This document shows, in pieces, positions 6,355 to 8,128 of a stretch of DNA of 8,128 bases. Made by a program: the position numbers and the translations under genes. Location: NCBI GenBank assembly GCA_012513235.1, contig JAAZCO010000222.1, forward strand, positions 1 through 8,128. Reading direction: 5' to 3'. Source of the DNA: Gammaproteobacteria bacterium. GTDB lineage: Bacteria > Pseudomonadota > Gammaproteobacteria > Pseudomonadales > Pseudomonadaceae. The notes under the pieces are model-generated. The model was given only the letters and a program-made list of their open reading frames with translations. It was not told the origin of the DNA and did no database searches. Within the stretch, counting starts at the first letter, position 1, and every line of letters starts with the position of its first letter.

Positions 6355-6501
6355 TTAGGTATTAATTGTTGTACTGAATTGGCGTACAGCTTGTAAAACC
6401 TGAGTGGCACCGTCGCGTATTTCAGCAATAGAGCATCCAGCTTGATTGGCTAAGTGCACACCTTGCTCGACCTTTTCTCGACTGGCCTGCATGTTTTTTA
6501 A
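6355..6501 (-). pseudogene. Remnant of a methyl-accepting chemotaxis protein signalling domain
   Basis: On the - strand about 48 codons read like the cytoplasmic helix of a chemoreceptor, from LKNMQASREKVEQG through VHLANQAGCSIAEIRDG to ATQVLQAVRQFSTTIN, ending at TAA 6355-6357. The heptad pattern and the 'SRxxVxxGVxLAxxAGxSIxxIxxGA' spacing are typical of the segment following the hairpin tip of bacterial chemoreceptors. Everything N-terminal of it (sensor, HAMP, hairpin tip) is missing, and no good start codon or ribosome site precedes it. The homology breaks off at a 19-bp palindrome. The usual downstream 'EQSxAxxxI' segment is also absent in frame; a faint frame-shifted trace (SERIKQHMID) may follow. 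It lies 74 bases past the MotB-like gene's stop, on the same strand. I read it as gene decay, not a functional peptide. Confidence 0.6.
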
Positions 6502-6519
6502 TGTACAAGTTTTGTACAT
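6501..6519. repeat. Perfect 19-bp palindrome, possible operator or recombination scar
   Basis: ATGTACAA-GTT-TTGTACAT has two perfect 8-bp arms around a 3-base spacer. It marks the point where chemoreceptor similarity ends. The short-spacer dyad resembles a dimeric repressor site, but no start codon of a convincing gene lies directly next to it, so its function is unknown. Confidence 0.6.
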
Positions 6520-6575
6520 GATAGAACCAAGAGACGACAAATGATAGTGACACTGATCAAAAGATGCTCGATGAG

Positions 6576-7436
6576 TTACTGAGGCATTTCCATTTTCAAC
6601 TCAACACGACGGTTTTGTGCCCGTCCTTGCTCTGTAGTATTTTCTGCTAAGGGCTGCGTATCGGCAAAACCCACAGCACGTAGGCGATGACTATGAATGC
6701 CATTGGCTTCCAAGTAACGCACCACACTACCCGCCCTTGAGCCAGATAACTCCCAATTGGATGGGTAGCGACCACGAATGGGTATCGAGTCGGTATGCCC
6801 TTCGACCGCCACTTGAAAGCTGTTTGCTCGTAGCACTTTAACCAACTTTTTAAGCACATCCGCGCCCGCCAAGCCTAGATCTGCTTGACCAGAGGTGAAT
6901 AAAATTTCACTTTTAATTCTAAAGCTCACCACACCAGCGCTGATAATCACATCAATGTCATCGCCCAACTGATCAAGCCCTAAATCACTGAGACTGCGCT
7001 CTGGCGCTTCTTCTATTTGAGTATCAATACCTAAAGCCGCCAGTTCTTCCTGCACGCTAGCACGCGACTGTCTATCGCCTAATGGCTCACCGCTGGAATC
7101 CCCTGCAACTATCAGTTCAATGCCCAACTGATGACCTGTGGCCGCGCCCTCACCGCTGCGGGTGCCAGTCATACCTTCCACCACAGAAACAAGCTCTCCT
7201 TTACCGGCAAAGGCCAACATCACCACCAGCAGAACCAACAGCAAGGTCATCATATCCAGATAGGTTGCAAACCAAGTTTCCTCTTCCTCAGCAGGCGCAG
7301 TGCTGCTATCCAGAGTCAGCCAGGTTTTAGCTGAGCCGCTGGTTTTATTGCGCATGCGCGCCAGCTTAAGCTCTGCTGCTAAGCGTTTATTTTTATCTGT
7401 AAGCTGATCAATACGCTGGCTTTCTTCATCACTCAT
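6576..7436 (-). CDS. MotB-type stator protein with OmpA-like peptidoglycan-binding domain
   Basis: A 286-residue partner of the MotA-like protein in a proton- or sodium-driven stator. Residues 1-35 are charged and heptad-like (SQRIDQLTDKNKRLAAELKL), probably a cytoplasmic coiled coil. An acidic patch EEEE (50-53) precedes the single membrane helix TWFATYLDMMTLLLVLLVVML (about 54-76), where Asp61 is the expected ion-binding residue. A linker (about 80-165) leads to an OmpA/MotB domain (about 168-284) with FTSGQADL, VEGHTDSIPI (211-220), NWELSGSRA (227-235) and GRAQNRRVEL (271-280), the peptidoglycan-contact motifs. Asp61 sits about 30 residues deeper than in classical MotB. The ATG at 7436 is 11 bases after the MotA-like stop, with AAGAGA overlapping that stop. 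Whether it drives flagella or another envelope process cannot be told; no flagellar genes are in view. Confidence 0.88.
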   Translation of the reverse strand: MSDEESQRIDQLTDKNKRLAAELKLARMRNKTSGSAKTWLTLDSSTAPAEEEETWFATYLDMMTLLLVLLVVMLAFAGKGELVSVVEGMTGTRSGEGAATGHQLGIELIVAGDSSGEPLGDRQSRASVQEELAALGIDTQIEEAPERSLSDLGLDQLGDDIDVIISAGVVSFRIKSEILFTSGQADLGLAGADVLKKLVKVLRANSFQVAVEGHTDSIPIRGRYPSNWELSGSRAGSVVRYLEANGIHSHRLRAVGFADTQPLAENTTEQGRAQNRRVELKMEMPQ

Positions 7437-7447
7437 TAAGCATTCTC

Positions 7448-8128
7448 TTACTTGTTAAAGCGGTGATTGCCGTCGTTAATTTCATCTTGGTGTTGCTCCA
7501 TAAATGAATTTAACGTTTCGCGCATCATGGCTGGGGTGCGTTTTTGACTCATCATCGACACGCCTTGCAACACCATATTCATCAGGACTAAACGCTGCTC
7601 AGTACGACGCTCTAGTTTTACTGCCACCGGTTTAAATAATAAGTTAGAGAGCAAAACCCCATAAAAGGTCGTCATAAGAGCTAAAGCCATCTGCTGGCCA
7701 ATCAGCGTCATATCACCATCGCCTAATAAAAACATCAGGTTAACCAAGCCCACCAAGGTACCCACCATACCGAATGCCGGTGCATAACTGGCCATCACAC
7801 GAAACAGTTGTGCTTCAGCATGCTCACGAGCGCGCATTCTAGACATACGCCACTGCAGTAACTCGAGAATCTCATCCTCTGGCGTCATATCAATAACCAA
7901 CTGCACACCGGTCTTGAGAAACGGGTTACCCACTCGCTCCAAGGCCTTTTCCACTGCGCGGATGTCACTGCGCACCCACAGCCGTGAAATATCAATCAAC
8001 TCATCTAAATCTTTTTTGCTGTAGAGCTTTTCATTACGCAATACCGTACCGATTAAGCCAAAAATGCGCACCACTTCGCGTAACGGGTAACTGATAAAAG
8101 TCGCAGCCAAGGTACCGACCAGCACAAT
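7448..8128 (-). CDS. MotA/TolQ/ExbB-type stator channel protein, N-terminus outside the window
   Basis: The reading frame runs to the right edge (codons ATT-GTG-CTG at 8128-8120), so the true start, probably about 30 codons further, is missing; the GTG at 8125 is unlikely to be the start. The visible 226-227 residues hold a hydrophobic segment (VGTLAATFISYP, equivalent to MotA helix 2), a large cytoplasmic loop with charged patches (QWRMSRMRAREHAEAQLFRV), then helix 3 with the hallmark YAPAFGMVGTLVGL and helix 4 (IGQQMALALMTTFYGVLLSNLLFKPVAVKLE). The conserved Pro and Gly positions of stator channel proteins are kept. The total length would be near 255, like PomA/MotC and shorter than E. coli MotA. 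With the MotB-like protein 11 bases downstream it forms a two-gene unit whose promoter lies outside the window. Confidence 0.9.
   Translation of the reverse strand: MVLVGTLAATFISYPLREVVRIFGLIGTVLRNEKLYSKKDLDELIDISRLWVRSDIRAVEKALERVGNPFLKTGVQLVIDMTPEDEILELLQWRMSRMRAREHAEAQLFRVMASYAPAFGMVGTLVGLVNLMFLLGDGDMTLIGQQMALALMTTFYGVLLSNLLFKPVAVKLERRTEQRLVLMNMVLQGVSMMSQKRTPAMMRETLNSFMEQHQDEINDGNHRFNK

Noticed and set aside
6370..6388. TGTAC ... GTACA dyad resembling half-sites of the palindrome at 6501
   Set aside because: Arms of only 5 bases with a 9-base gap, lying inside the chemoreceptor-like reading frame; too weak to call a second operator.

Overview
The window looks like chromosomal DNA of a gammaproteobacterium, probably a low-to-moderate GC member of the Pseudomonadaceae (Thiopseudomonas/Halopseudomonas-like). 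That placement is inferred from protein style and gene types only, not from a search. There is no rRNA, tRNA, insertion sequence, phage gene or CRISPR array.

Left part (1-2415, + strand): two tightly coupled genes for c-type cytochromes. The first encodes a membrane-anchored triheme cytochrome of the AdhB/gluconate-dehydrogenase cytochrome-subunit type. The second overlaps it by 4 bases (GTGA) and encodes a diheme lipoprotein with the hallmarks of thiosulfate dehydrogenase/tetrathionate reductase (TsdA): two CxxCH motifs and the 'GCFxRSMNG' segment that carries the unusual Cys ligand of heme 1. A strong rho-independent terminator closes the unit. The likely arrangement is a thiosulfate/tetrathionate redox enzyme on a membrane with a triheme partner carrying electrons to or from the respiratory chain.

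Middle part (2416-4350): an exported RcnB/CigR-like basic protein on the + strand faces a small outer-membrane-barrel-like protein on the - strand, with a shared 10-bp-stem hairpin between their ends. Just upstream of the barrel gene, on the same strand, is an unrecognised 59-codon ORF whose stop lies 8 bases before the barrel gene's start. A DCC-family (DUF393) thiol-disulfide protein then reads rightward.

Right part (4447-8128): a CPA-type cation/proton antiporter with a C-terminal RCK/TrkA-N-like domain (+ strand) is followed by about 320 bases holding a large hairpin, a fragment of a methyl-accepting chemotaxis protein and a perfect 19-bp palindrome. Next, on the - strand, is a two-gene MotA/MotB-type stator pair. 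The MotA-like gene is cut by the window's right end. The MotB-like protein has an N-terminal charged, coiled-coil-like extension and a 'TYLDMMT' channel motif unlike the usual flagellar MotB/MotD signatures.

No clear defence system or wholly new multi-gene system is visible. The items most worth checking are the triheme-TsdA pairing and its predicted His/Met heme 2, the hidden small ORF, the chemoreceptor remnant with its palindrome, and the atypical stator.
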